Source of the DNA: Gemmatimonadales bacterium
GTDB taxonomy: Bacteria; Krumholzibacteriota; Krumholzibacteriia; LZORAL124-64-63
Length of the DNA: 64,000 bases
Direction of reading: 5' to 3'
NCBI GenBank assembly: GCA_019038745.1
Contig: JAHOYV010000003.1
Span: forward strand, 99,304-163,303
The translations under genes and the position numbers were made by a program. Positions 9,391-18,616 of the stretch are shown here, piece by piece. The notes under the pieces were generated by a model. It made no database searches and was not told where the DNA came from. It saw only the letters and a list, made by a program, of their open reading frames with translations. Position 1 is the stretch's first letter; each line of letters opens with the position of its first letter.

Positions 9391-10125
9391 ATGAATAAGA
9401 AGCAGAACAAGAAACAGGGATCGGTCTCCGGGTTGATGAAGAACGGACGGAGCAGTCTGACCCGCGCTGGTCGAACCGGTCGCGGACAACGCATTCCCCC
9501 CGTGATGATCCTGGCGGGCGTTTTGGCCCTAGCAGGCGCTGCCTGGCTGTATTGGCCGGCGGGCGACTCCACTCCTACCGGTGTTGGCGAACAGCAGACC
9601 GTGGTGACGAATTTGCCGGAAAACACCGCCCTGTACGATGAAGCCGGCCCCAGCTCGGGCGAAGTGGACATCAACCAACAGATCTCTTCCTTGACGCCCG
9701 AAAAAGCGGAAGATGGACAGAACACCCTCACCTCAAGCAAAGAAACGGACTTGGGCTCTCAGAAGGAAGAAGAGCCTGCTCCGGCTGCAAAAACCGTTAG
9801 CGAGCCAAAGACAACCGTGGAGAAATCCGTCACCAAGAAACCGGTCACCAGAAAACCGCCCCCCCCGGCACCCCGGGTCAAGCCTTCTATCTCCGGTTCA
9901 TACGCCGTTCAAACCGGGTCCTTCGGAAATGCCGATAACGCGGACAAGGAAGCGGCCCGCCTCAAGGCCCTGGAGTGGAAAACTTCGGTCCGAGCCGGGA
10001 ACAATTCCTCCGGCCAGATGGTCTTCCGAGTGTGGATCACTTTCTTCAAGTCGCGGCAGGAAGCACAGCTTTTCATAAACCAGAATGGCAAACACATTCC
10101 CGGCGCAATACCAGTGCATCGGTAA
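9391..10125 (+). CDS. SPOR-domain membrane protein
   Basis: 244 residues from the ATG at 9391 (TTG at 9379 is possible). The order is: basic cytoplasmic segment, one transmembrane helix (VMILAGVLALAGAAWLYW), a ~110-residue low-complexity linker rich in Pro, Lys and Glu, then a SPOR domain (from SYAVQTGSF to the end). SPOR domains bind denuded glycan strands at division septa, so the protein probably sits in the inner membrane with the domain in the periplasm, as in FtsN or DamX. It lies 27 bases after the symporter and 13 before fabH. Confidence 0.8.
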   Translation: MNKKQNKKQGSVSGLMKNGRSSLTRAGRTGRGQRIPPVMILAGVLALAGAAWLYWPAGDSTPTGVGEQQTVVTNLPENTALYDEAGPSSGEVDINQQISSLTPEKAEDGQNTLTSSKETDLGSQKEEEPAPAAKTVSEPKTTVEKSVTKKPVTRKPPPPAPRVKPSISGSYAVQTGSFGNADNADKEAARLKALEWKTSVRAGNNSSGQMVFRVWITFFKSRQEAQLFINQNGKHIPGAIPVHR

Positions 10126-10138
10126 CGAGGAGAAATCC

Positions 10139-11149
10139 ATGACCAGGGCAACAATCATCGGCACAGGCATGTACGTGCCGTCCAGGGTCGTGACCAATGA
10201 GGATTTGGCCGCCCGGATGGAAACCACCGACGAATGGATCACCGAACGCAGCGGAATCAAGGAGCGGCGCTGGTTGGAAACGGATGCCGATGGCTGGACC
10301 ATTGAAACGGGCAGCGAAATGGGAGCGGCGGCGGCCAGACAAGCCATCGAAGCCGCGGGGATTGAAACCGAATCCATCGACCAGATCATTTACGCCACCC
10401 TGAATCCGGACTGCTTCTTTCCGGGCAACGGGGTTTTTATCGAGGATCTGTTGGGCTTGCGGAACGCCGGCGCCATGGACATCCGCAACCAATGCACGGG
10501 CTTCATCTACGGACTGGCCGCCGCTGATGGTTTCATCCGGGCCGGCACCGCGGAAACGGTCCTGGTCATCGGAGGAGAAGTCCAGTCCACTGCCCTGGAT
10601 GTAAGCGACCGCGGCCGCGACATGGCTGTCCTGTTCGGGGACGGTGCCGGTGCCGCGGTGGTGCAGGCCACCGAGGGAGAGCGGGGAATCCTGGCCTCGG
10701 TGCTTCACAGCCAGGGACGCTTTGCCAAGGACCTGTGGTGCGAGGCCCCCGTCGGCAATCGGATGGAGCGAATCACACCCGAGATGATCAAGGAGACCAG
10801 GCACTATCCCAAGATGGACGGTCGCCTGGTTTTCAAACACGCCACACGTCGCTTCTGCGAAGCCATCACCGAGGTTCTGGCCAAGGGCGGAATGAACATC
10901 GAGGATTTGAATCTTCTCATCCCCCACCAGGCCAACCAACGCATCACCGACGCGGTAGGGCAACGAATGGGATTGCCTCCGGAACGGGTCTTCTCGAACA
11001 TCGCCCGCTATGGCAACACGACGGCTGCCACAATCCCCATCGCCATGGCTGAAGCAGAGCGCCAAGGCCGTCTAAAACAGGGCGACATAGTGGTCACCGT
11101 GGCCTTCGGCTCCGGGTTTACGTGGGGTGCCAACCTAATTCGCTGGTAG
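10139..11149 (+). CDS. fabH: Beta-ketoacyl-ACP synthase III
   Basis: 336 residues from the ATG at 10139, behind ACGAGGAGA. The enzyme starts fatty acid elongation by condensing acetyl-CoA (or a branched primer) with malonyl-ACP. The thiolase-fold triad is visible: Cys119 in NQCTGF, His263 in IPHQAN and Asn293 in YGNTTAA. Length is slightly above E. coli FabH (317). It is not next to other fab genes; a second copy elsewhere would be common. Transcription ends at the hairpin at 11180-11214. Confidence 0.92.
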   Translation: MTRATIIGTGMYVPSRVVTNEDLAARMETTDEWITERSGIKERRWLETDADGWTIETGSEMGAAAARQAIEAAGIETESIDQIIYATLNPDCFFPGNGVFIEDLLGLRNAGAMDIRNQCTGFIYGLAAADGFIRAGTAETVLVIGGEVQSTALDVSDRGRDMAVLFGDGAGAAVVQATEGERGILASVLHSQGRFAKDLWCEAPVGNRMERITPEMIKETRHYPKMDGRLVFKHATRRFCEAITEVLAKGGMNIEDLNLLIPHQANQRITDAVGQRMGLPPERVFSNIARYGNTTAATIPIAMAEAERQGRLKQGDIVVTVAFGSGFTWGANLIRW

Positions 11150-11179
11150 CGATGTTCATCCGGGGAAATATCTTGGAAA

Positions 11180-11214
11180 CCGACCGGGAATGAGGTGGAG
11201 CTACCCCCGGTCGG
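11180..11214. terminator. Intrinsic terminator between fabH and rex
   Basis: A 9-bp perfect stem (11180-11188 with 11206-11214), followed on the plus strand by ctttct. On the minus strand it is followed by ttt. It separates two convergent genes and may act in both directions. Confidence 0.75.
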
Positions 11215-11222
11215 CTTTCTGA

Positions 11223-11942
11223 TCAGATGTCCTCTTCCAAATCCATGTTCTGCAGGATGCACTTTACCTTGAAACTGAGTGACATGATGCCGACGGCCAT
11301 CCGTTCATTGCGTACGGCAACCGTGGGCGGAGCCTTCAAATCCATTGGGGCAAAGTTGAAGATGCCCACGATGCCGGCCTTGACCAAACGGTCGGCCACG
11401 AGTTGGGCCTGGGCGGCCGGGACGGTCAAGATTGCAATCTTGACTTTTTCCTTGAGGACCACCTCTTCCAGTTCATCCATGTCCCGCACAGGTTGGCCGC
11501 GAATTTCGACCCCGACCAGCTTGGGGTTTGCATCGAAGATGCCCTTGATCGGAAATCCCTGAATCTCCAGATTTTGATAATTGGCGATGGCCTGCCCCAA
11601 ATGGCCGGCTCCGATGATGGCCGTGGGCACGGGTTCGGCGATCCCGATGATCTGCTCCAGGGCGCCGACCAATTTCTGCACATGATATGGGCGCCCGGGC
11701 CTACTGAAACCACCAAAGTAGTGGAAATCATGTCTCAGTTGGCTGGCCTTGATATCCAGAGACTCGGCAAGCTGGCGAGAGGACACGTCTTCTACACCTA
11801 TGGCCTGCAACAACTTAAGCTTCTCGAGGTAAAGTGGCAAACGCAACACGGTGGCATCCGGCACATCACAAGTTCTTCTGTTTTTCCTCAAATTCCCGCC
11901 TCCCGACCTACTGTTAATTCTTGAACAGGTTTGACTGGACAC
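11223..11942 (-). CDS. rex: Redox-sensing transcriptional repressor Rex
   Basis: 239 residues. An N-terminal winged helix (LPLYLEKLKLLQAIG, then SSRQLAESLDIKASQLRHDF) is followed by a Rossmann domain with IIGAGHLGQAI for NAD(H). The C-terminal helix that swaps between subunits is present. Rex binds operators when NAD+ is high and is released by NADH, controlling fermentation and respiration genes. The N terminus has ~25 extra residues and the start may lie further in. A possible self-operator lies just upstream at 11952-11969. Confidence 0.92.
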   Translation of the reverse strand: MSSQTCSRINSRSGGGNLRKNRRTCDVPDATVLRLPLYLEKLKLLQAIGVEDVSSRQLAESLDIKASQLRHDFHYFGGFSRPGRPYHVQKLVGALEQIIGIAEPVPTAIIGAGHLGQAIANYQNLEIQGFPIKGIFDANPKLVGVEIRGQPVRDMDELEEVVLKEKVKIAILTVPAAQAQLVADRLVKAGIVGIFNFAPMDLKAPPTVAVRNERMAVGIMSLSFKVKCILQNMDLEEDI

Positions 11943-11951
11943 CCTTCCATT

Positions 11952-11969
11952 CTGTTATGCTATTCACAT
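11952..11969. promoter_or_regulatory. Possible Rex operator
   Basis: The 18 bases read CTGTTAT-gcta-TTCACAT. Against the Rex consensus TTGTGAA-N4-TTCACAA, 10 of the 14 fixed positions match, and the right half is nearly perfect. It lies 10 bases upstream of the rex start, where autoregulation would be expected. A match this partial can occur by chance. Confidence 0.28.
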
Positions 11970-12227
11970 TCACCATAACTTTGGTTGGCCTTTCCGTCAA
12001 CTGCTACCTTTTCAAGGTACATTTTCAAGTCCTAAAATCGGGTGGACATCAAGACCAACCAACTTCTCGCCCCTTCTACCCAAAATCGGGAATTTACAAC
12101 ATTTGCTGGAGGTTTCGCCCTCTGAATCATATTTTTCCCCGTTCCGGGCCTACAGCGCCGGACCGGATTCCGAGGGCCTGCCCCGGGTGTCCGAAAAACC
12201 TAATTTAACGGGATATTCCCGAAAACC

Positions 12228-14174
12228 ATGCGGTGGCTGAGTATGGACCATGCCCTCCCCCTCTCCGATCCATGGCTGTTGCGGCCCTTGCCCGCTTTCG
12301 GACAGCTTTCGGCAACCGATTACACCGATCTTGGTTTCATGGTTGGACTGGAAGTGCACCAGCAGCTACTGACCAGTCGCAAACTCTTTTGCCGATGCCC
12401 TGCCGGTAGGTACCAGACCGATCATCAGGCTGAAGTGCTGCGCCACATGAGGCCGACCCTCTCTGAAATGGGCGAATACGACGGCACGGCACTGATGGAA
12501 TTCAAAACCCGCAAGAACATCATTTACCTGCTGAATAACGAGACGGTCTGCACCTACGACATGGACGATGCCCCGCCTTTCGAAATCGATGATGTAGCCC
12601 TGGATCACAGTATCGCCATCGGAATGTTGCTGGGATGCAACATCGTCGGCGAGGTGCACATTACCCGTAAACAGTACCTGGACGGAAGCATCCCCACCGG
12701 ATTCCAGCGCACGGCCATCATCGGTACCGATGGCGACATCCCGTACGGCGGAAAAAACATCCACATCCGCCAAATCAGCCTTGAAGAAGATTCCTGCCGC
12801 GAAGTCAGCGACCAGGGCCACGAACGCGTATACCGCACCGACCGGCTGGGCACACCATTAATTGAAACCGTGACCGACCCGGACATGAAAACTCCCGAAG
12901 AGGCCCGGGATGTCGGCCAAATCATCCGTCATCTGGCTCGGGCCAGCGGCCTGGTCCGCACCGGCAGCGGCGCCGGCCGGCAGGATGTGAACGTCTCGGT
13001 CACCGGCGGCACCCGCATCGAGATCAAGGGGGTATCCAGCCTGAGAGCCATCCCCCGCCTGGTGCACAACGAGGCCCTGCGCCAACGCACCCTGGTAGGC
13101 ATCAGGAAAGAGCTGGCTCGCCGGGGAGTAACCTCTGCCGCCATCAGCGACGAGGGTTTCGACGTGACGGCCATCGTACGCGGCACCGATTGCAAATTCA
13201 TCGCCAAGGCCGTGGACAAGGGAGCCGCGGTGATGGCCATTCCTTTGCCTGGCTTTCAAGGATTGCTGCAATTGCAGACCCAGCCCCGCACAAGTTTTTT
13301 GAAGGAATTCAGCGACCGCATCCGAGTAATCGCCTGCATCGACGACCTGCCCAACCTGGCGCTCAGCACCCAGGAAGTTCCCACCCTCAGCAGCGGTGAA
13401 TGGGATCGTGTGATCAAGGCCTGCAGCGTGGAACCCGATGTACCGGTGATTGTGGTCTGGGGCCGTCGAAACGACGTCGAAACCGCTATCAGGGAAACGG
13501 CTATCCGGGCCCGCGAAGCCTGTGAAGGTGTTCCCATGGAAACCCGTCAGGCCCTGGATGACGGCACCAACGGCTTCGAACGCATCCTGCCGGGAGCCGA
13601 TCGCATGTACCCGGACACGGATCTGCCTCCCATCCCCCTGCTGGACGAGCGGGTGGACGGAATCCGGGCTTCCCTGGGGACGCGGCCGTGGGAAAGATAT
13701 GCCAGCTTGAAGGAACTCGGTGTGAACCACGATTTGGCTGAACGTCTGAGCCGGCACCGAGCCTGGGATCTGTTTTTACTTCTTTATCCCAAACTGGATG
13801 CAGAGACCGGCCACTTGGGGTTAAACACCTTGGCCTCCATGCTTCTGGACCGTTCCTGCCCCAGACCCGCCTCGATGGCAGCAGCCCGGGGTTGGTGGGA
13901 AAAAACCCTGGACCGCATCAACAGTGGCGAAATCATCCCCGAAGCGGTGTGGAACAGCGACGAGGAGTTACTCACCCGGCTGGAGGATGAAGAGGCCAGG
14001 TCCATTTTTGATGAGGCTCTGAATTACCTGCCGCCTGATGGTCCTGATGATCCTGATGATCCTGATGGCCAGCAAAAAAGAGAGCACTTCGCCATGCAGC
14101 ACGTGATGAAGGATCTGCGCGGCAGAGTAGCTGGACGAAAGGTACGCGCTTGGATTTCGGAGGTGCTTTCGTGA
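12228..14174 (+). CDS. gatE: Glu-tRNA(Gln) amidotransferase subunit E (archaeal type)
   Basis: 648 residues. GatE binds misacylated Glu-tRNA(Gln) and, with the GatD glutaminase, converts it to Gln-tRNA(Gln). The N-terminal cradle begins GFMVGLEVHQQLLTSRKLFC. GatE-specific features, absent from the shorter GatB (~480 residues), are the inserted GAD/AspRS-like domain (about residues 330-470: IPLPGFQGLL, VPMETRQALDDGTNGF, RMYPDTDLPP) and the overall length. The C-terminal tail (MKDLRGRVAGRKV) is YqeY-like. The start at 12228 is uncertain; ATG 12243 is an alternative. The stop overlaps the gatD start by 4 bases. GatDE is classically archaeal. Confidence 0.9.
   Translation: MRWLSMDHALPLSDPWLLRPLPAFGQLSATDYTDLGFMVGLEVHQQLLTSRKLFCRCPAGRYQTDHQAEVLRHMRPTLSEMGEYDGTALMEFKTRKNIIYLLNNETVCTYDMDDAPPFEIDDVALDHSIAIGMLLGCNIVGEVHITRKQYLDGSIPTGFQRTAIIGTDGDIPYGGKNIHIRQISLEEDSCREVSDQGHERVYRTDRLGTPLIETVTDPDMKTPEEARDVGQIIRHLARASGLVRTGSGAGRQDVNVSVTGGTRIEIKGVSSLRAIPRLVHNEALRQRTLVGIRKELARRGVTSAAISDEGFDVTAIVRGTDCKFIAKAVDKGAAVMAIPLPGFQGLLQLQTQPRTSFLKEFSDRIRVIACIDDLPNLALSTQEVPTLSSGEWDRVIKACSVEPDVPVIVVWGRRNDVETAIRETAIRAREACEGVPMETRQALDDGTNGFERILPGADRMYPDTDLPPIPLLDERVDGIRASLGTRPWERYASLKELGVNHDLAERLSRHRAWDLFLLLYPKLDAETGHLGLNTLASMLLDRSCPRPASMAAARGWWEKTLDRINSGEIIPEAVWNSDEELLTRLEDEEARSIFDEALNYLPPDGPDDPDDPDGQQKREHFAMQHVMKDLRGRVAGRKVRAWISEVLS
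14034..14069 (+). repeat. Four 9-bp tandem units inside gatE
   Basis: Units cctgatggt, cctgatgat, cctgatgat, cctgatggc encode PDG-PDD-PDD-PDG. They lie in the linker before the YqeY-like tail of GatE and look like a short coding microsatellite that could vary in copy number. Confidence 0.85.
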
Positions 14175-15562
14175 GTTTCAACCAGGACGACTACAAAGGC
14201 TACCGCAGCCCCACGCTGGACCTCCTGCAATCCCAAAAGGCACTCGTCTGGAGCCAGGTCACGCTGCACACCGATCGCGGTGACTTCAGTGGCCTGATCC
14301 TGCCTCGCAGCGAAACCGCCGATGCCGACCATATCGTCCTGAAACTTTCAACCGGTTACAATATCGGGATTCGGCACAACACCGTGCAGAGAATCACCGT
14401 CGGGGAGCGCAAGGTCGCCAACTACAAGATCCCCGAAAAGAAATTTCCTTTTGACCCGGTGAAACCAAGGGTGAAGCTCTTCGGAACCGGCGGGACTATC
14501 GCCAGCCGGCTGGATTACCGTACCGGCGCGGTGATCCCGGCCTTCAGCCCAGGTGAGCTATACGGATCGGTGCCCGAATTGGCCGACATCTGCAACATGG
14601 AAACCGACAAACTGTACGGCGTGTTCAGCGAGAACATGGGCCCGGAGCAGTGGATCGGCACGGCGCAAGCGGTAGCCGCCGAGATCGAAAAAGGCGTGGC
14701 CGGAATCGTGATCGGACACGGCACCGACACCATGCACCACACCGCGGCGGCCCTGAGCTTCATGCTGCAGAATTCTCCAGTCCCGATCGTGATGGTGGGT
14801 AGCCAGCGCAGTAGCGACCGACCCAGCTCGGACGCCGCCATCAACCTGATCAACTCTACCCGCACGGCAGCCACCAGCGACATCGCCGAGGTAATGGTCT
14901 GCATGTTCGGCCCCACCAGCGACAAGTACGGGCTACTGCACCGGGGAACCCGCGTGCGCAAGATGCACTCCAGCTACCGGTCCACCTTCCGCACCCTGAG
15001 CGACATCCCGTTGGGCAAGATCGACGAGTCCGGGGTCACCCCGTTCCGCAGCGACTACCATCAGCGTCGCGACGACAGGAAGATCGACCTGAAGGCGGTT
15101 TTCGACGATCGGGTCTCGCTGGTCTATTACTACCCCGCCATGAAGCCCGACATCATCGACTCCCTGGTCGACAACGGCTACAAGGGGATCGTCATAGCAG
15201 GCACCGGCCTGGGCCACGTGAACAAGCCCCTCTATCCCGCGCTGGACCGCGCCCGCGCCGCCGGCGTGCATATCTACATGACCGTGCAGACGATGTGGGG
15301 CTTCGTCCAGATGTACGTTTACGAAACCGGCCGCGAGATCATGGGGCTGGGCGTCATCCCGGCTGCCAATATGCTTCCCGAAGTGGCCTACGTGAAACTC
15401 GGCTGGACCCTGGGTCAAACCCACGACCCCGAAGAGGTAAAACGAATCATGCTCAATCCCGTCAACGGTGAAATCACCGAACGGGAGCCTCACAACGGTT
15501 ACCTCCTCTTCCAGGGCGGCATTCCCGAAGTGGACGAATTTATTTCCTCGCACTGGAAATAG
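14171..15562 (+). CDS. gatD: Glu-tRNA(Gln) amidotransferase subunit D (asparaginase-like)
   Basis: 463 residues from the GTG at 14171, chosen because GGAGG lies seven bases upstream and the GTGA overlap with the gatE stop indicates translational coupling. Residues ~1-95 form the GatD-specific N-terminal domain; the rest is an L-asparaginase fold. Both catalytic threonine motifs are visible: GTGGTIAS (105-112) and GHGTDTM (182-188). GatD releases ammonia from glutamine or asparagine and channels it to GatE. The N-terminal domain and the adjoining gatE distinguish it from a free asparaginase. Confidence 0.9.
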   Translation: MSFNQDDYKGYRSPTLDLLQSQKALVWSQVTLHTDRGDFSGLILPRSETADADHIVLKLSTGYNIGIRHNTVQRITVGERKVANYKIPEKKFPFDPVKPRVKLFGTGGTIASRLDYRTGAVIPAFSPGELYGSVPELADICNMETDKLYGVFSENMGPEQWIGTAQAVAAEIEKGVAGIVIGHGTDTMHHTAAALSFMLQNSPVPIVMVGSQRSSDRPSSDAAINLINSTRTAATSDIAEVMVCMFGPTSDKYGLLHRGTRVRKMHSSYRSTFRTLSDIPLGKIDESGVTPFRSDYHQRRDDRKIDLKAVFDDRVSLVYYYPAMKPDIIDSLVDNGYKGIVIAGTGLGHVNKPLYPALDRARAAGVHIYMTVQTMWGFVQMYVYETGREIMGLGVIPAANMLPEVAYVKLGWTLGQTHDPEEVKRIMLNPVNGEITEREPHNGYLLFQGGIPEVDEFISSHWK

Positions 15563-15600
15563 AGTCAGGCGCATGATCACAACTAATGCGCCTGACTCTA
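15560..15600 (+). terminator. Long perfect hairpin ending the gatED transcript
   Basis: A 15-bp perfect stem (15560-15574 with 15586-15600) with an 11-base loop. It includes the last two bases of the gatD stop codon. Only a short T run follows (tattt), so termination may be less efficient than the stem suggests, or the hairpin may instead stabilise the 3' end. Confidence 0.7.
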
Positions 15601-15725
15601 TTTCACGATTTGGGGAAAATTCTTGCAGGGTCGGGAGAGTTCATTAAACATGGCTTCCTTTTTTTTGCAATCGGATGGATTTTCCTAATGAAGACTTATT
15701 TTGTTTTGTATATATATTTAATTAA

Positions 15726-15755
15726 TTGACTTAATCGAAGAGATTATGTTAGGAT
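15726..15755 (+). promoter_or_regulatory. Weak candidate promoter upstream of the small secreted peptide
   Basis: TTGACT (15726-15731) and TAGGAT (15750-15755) with an 18-base spacer lie in a strongly A/T-rich stretch. The -10 match is only 3 of 6. The remaining bases of 15601-15847 hold no gene. Confidence 0.25.
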
Positions 15756-15847
15756 ACCGTTTATGGATTTGATGTCCCGATTTTTACTTTGGGGTAAATC
15801 ATATCTATCATGTCATTTTTTGTTTCAATTCAGTAGGGGGTAGGAAA

Positions 15848-16075
15848 ATGAAGAATTCGAAAATCGCCATGTTGATCTTGGTTATCCTGGCTGTTCTTAG
15901 TCTGGGCGTTGTTGGAGCGATCGCTGACCCGATCGGGAATCCCGCTCATGGGGACGATTGGGGCGGGGCTTGCCCTGGTGAAGGAAATTGGGGATCAGGA
16001 CAACCGCCAATGGGTCCGACATCAGCCACGTCCACTGTAGTCCAGTTCGTCCTGATGATGAACTCCATTTTGTAA
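15848..16075 (+). CDS. Tiny secreted or membrane-inserted peptide
   Basis: 75 residues. A strong purine-rich ribosome binding site (GGGGGTAGG) precedes the ATG. Residues 1-26 are a good Sec signal peptide ending in VVGAIA. The mature part is short, rich in Gly, Pro and Trp (DDWGGACPGEGNWGSG), has a single Cys, and ends in a hydrophobic stretch (VVQFVLMMNSIL). I recognise no family. It could be a structural, signalling or toxic peptide. Flanking gaps on both sides (15601-15847 and 16076-16332) are A/T-rich and gene-free. Confidence 0.55.
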   Translation: MKNSKIAMLILVILAVLSLGVVGAIADPIGNPAHGDDWGGACPGEGNWGSGQPPMGPTSATSTVVQFVLMMNSIL

Positions 16076-16332
16076 ATCTTCTGTTCGAAAGAACTATCGA
16101 AAAATATGTATGTTGGTAAAATCGGTCGCAGGGCTCAAAAAAAATCCCTGCGGCCCCCAAACACCCATCCCCTATCTCAATTTCCACCCTGTCTTTTACT
16201 GATGTGGGAATCTTCCTAGGTAGTATAGAAGCCGGTCTCATCAATTTCGAAGACTGATATTCAACTAATTTGCGGCATTTTACTCAGACTGTTCCAGTCG
16301 CCTTTGCGAAGATAATGAGGAAATTTTGAGGA

Positions 16333-18441
16333 TTATCTAATGATTGTAAATTTCCTTACGGAGCGGGAACCTGAAATTTCCAAGGTTGCCCAGTAAATTC
16401 CACTGGGGAGTCCAGCTCCCTGAAGATTATTCTGGTTCCAGGAAATCTCGTTGAAACCTGGTTCAGGAACAACCAAACCCAGATCCCGGATGAAGACCTC
16501 CCTGCCTGCCGCATCAAAAATTCGAAGGACCACCTGGGCCGGGTTTTCCAGGAAATAGCGCAGGTTGAGCAAGCTTCCGCGGGATGGATTGGGATAAAGC
16601 AGTGTGATTCCCGCCACCGAACCGATTCCCACTGCGGGTTTCCAAAGCACCCAGTGTTCAGGGTCCAAATCGACGCTCACAATCGGGTCCCCAAATTCAA
16701 ACACATTATGAGTCGTTTCCTTATCCAGGCTCATATATCGCATCTCAACACCCGATTCCGTAACAACCTCCACGGGGAAGACATTGTCGAACAGGGGCCT
16801 CTGAACCTGCCGCAGCGCAGCGGTCAGCCTTGTCCTTGGCCCGGCGTCACCCTCAACGATTTCGTAGTCGAATACGATTTCCGGCAGTACCGTTTCCTCC
16901 AGGTAGGGCCAGAAAAAGCCGCCCAGGTCCTGCCCGGCATGGATTTCGGCCAAGGTTATGAATTCCTGGGTTGTGACCGAGTAGCCAACATAAGGGCTGA
17001 CCCCGACACTTTGACTGGTCAAGCCGCCATCCCGCCCCCAATCCTCCAACAGGTCAAAGAACGGACCATCCCCCATCCGCCCCCGCAACATGTGCAGGAT
17101 CCAGGCACCCTTGTCGTAAATCACTTTGCCGGGAAAAACCGGAACCGGATCGTATACGGGTCCCTGCAGCTCCCAACTGGATTCGTTGCGGCTAAACTCC
17201 AGGTTCTCAAAATATGATTCTGGCCCCTCAAGATGCTCCCGCCACAAGGATTCCGAATAGGTTGCAAAGCCCTCATTCAACCAGATATCCCGCCAGTTTT
17301 TGGGAGTCAGATGATTCCCGAACCATTGATGTGCCAACTCATGTACAATCAACCAGTCGGTGGAACCGTCTCCATGGATGGCCGAAGTCCCAATGCTGGT
17401 AACGGTTTGGTGTTCCATGGCCCCGCCCCAGATGAACTCGGCGTGGCCGTACTTTTCACCTTGGAACGGATAGGGTCCGAAATGGCTTTCGCAAAATTCC
17501 ATCATGTCGCAAAGGGGAGCGAAATCCACCTGGGCATCCTCGTAGTGCCAGGGGAAAACCCAATTTTTCAGGGGAATCTCATAGCCGAGATCGTCCCCCC
17601 ATGTGGTATTGCAGATTGACTCTATGAGCTCATAATCGCTGACCGCCACCGAGACCAAATACGAGGCGATGGGATAATCCTCCCGCCATACATTGGTGTT
17701 CCAGCCGGGATCCGAGGCTGGACCTTCCGAGACAAGAGTTCCGTTGGAGATCCCGATCAAGCCGTCCGGCACCGTGATCCGCACTTCGGAAAGAGCCTTG
17801 TCATCAGGCTTGTCCTTGCAGGGCCACCAATACTTGGCGTAGGCCGGTTCGCTCATGTTGGCAACGATGGGAACCTGTCGAGGGACCCCTTCTGCGTCTC
17901 GGTGAAAACGAAAAAGCAGACCCCGGTCCCATGAAGGTTCCTCTGGGTATCCCCTGTAATAAACGGTGAATGAACCTTCCTCGTCCACCTTGAGAACCTT
18001 CGGAAGGATGATCGACAGGGAATCCGCGTCATGGGAAAAGGTCAGGGATCCAACCGTGGAGGTGACGGAATAAACCTCCAGGGAAGCGGCCAAATCCAGG
18101 ACCATAATCTGCATATTGTCCACCCTGCTGGAGAATTCGAAAGCCACATGGCCTTCGATCCACTGGGGGTCCGGATCGATCTTCAGATCCAGGACATGCC
18201 GCAGCATGTCGTATTGATCGCTGCCGACGGCGGCATCACCCAGGGCACCGTCCTTTTCGGGAACCACACGCTTGGCGTCCTCGAAATCCTGTCGTGTGAG
18301 TCTTCCGTGAATCGGTTGGTCCATGCCATCGTATTGGGACCTGGCCAGGACTGGCGAAATTCCAACAGCCAGGAACAGACACCCCAAGATGATCAAGGAA
18401 ATCACTTGAAATGGTTTTCCTACCATTGAGTACTTGGCCAT
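16333..18441 (-). CDS. Secreted M1-family aminopeptidase with C-terminal sorting domain
   Basis: 702 residues. After a signal sequence (about residues 13-33) comes the M1 beta-domain, then the catalytic domain with the substrate motif GAMEHQT and the zinc site HELAHQWFGN, with the third ligand Glu in WLNEGFA. The last ~90 residues (from LYPNPSRGS) are a FlgD-like/type IX sorting Ig domain, indicating export to or past the outer membrane. M1 enzymes remove N-terminal residues from peptides, so scavenging of external peptide is likely. ACGAGGT lies upstream. It is monocistronic. Confidence 0.92.
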   Translation of the reverse strand: MAKYSMVGKPFQVISLIILGCLFLAVGISPVLARSQYDGMDQPIHGRLTRQDFEDAKRVVPEKDGALGDAAVGSDQYDMLRHVLDLKIDPDPQWIEGHVAFEFSSRVDNMQIMVLDLAASLEVYSVTSTVGSLTFSHDADSLSIILPKVLKVDEEGSFTVYYRGYPEEPSWDRGLLFRFHRDAEGVPRQVPIVANMSEPAYAKYWWPCKDKPDDKALSEVRITVPDGLIGISNGTLVSEGPASDPGWNTNVWREDYPIASYLVSVAVSDYELIESICNTTWGDDLGYEIPLKNWVFPWHYEDAQVDFAPLCDMMEFCESHFGPYPFQGEKYGHAEFIWGGAMEHQTVTSIGTSAIHGDGSTDWLIVHELAHQWFGNHLTPKNWRDIWLNEGFATYSESLWREHLEGPESYFENLEFSRNESSWELQGPVYDPVPVFPGKVIYDKGAWILHMLRGRMGDGPFFDLLEDWGRDGGLTSQSVGVSPYVGYSVTTQEFITLAEIHAGQDLGGFFWPYLEETVLPEIVFDYEIVEGDAGPRTRLTAALRQVQRPLFDNVFPVEVVTESGVEMRYMSLDKETTHNVFEFGDPIVSVDLDPEHWVLWKPAVGIGSVAGITLLYPNPSRGSLLNLRYFLENPAQVVLRIFDAAGREVFIRDLGLVVPEPGFNEISWNQNNLQGAGLPSGIYWATLEISGSRSVRKFTIIR

Positions 18442-18616
18442 TTGCGAATACCTCGTTGAAATAGTTTCAAATACCGGTCTTTTTTCCTACCGCCCAACCG
18501 GCCCGGTGGTCGATCATCTTGTTCATTATAGGTGGTTTGACCGGAACGCCCAAGCAAACAATGGGTACCCACAATTCTTGTGCGCGCGGTGTCAAGAGTG
18601 TCCAATAACATGGTAG

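Noticed and set aside
8554..9489. 311-codon minus-strand frame opposite the symporter
   Set aside because: Low-complexity Gly/Gln-rich shadow of a gene with clear transporter motifs.
12858..13757. 299-codon minus-strand frame opposite gatE
   Set aside because: Overlaps the GAD region of GatE and shows no domain.
16127..16152. Hairpin downstream of the tiny peptide gene
   Set aside because: Only 7 base pairs around a 12-base A-rich loop and no T run, so not convincing as a terminator.
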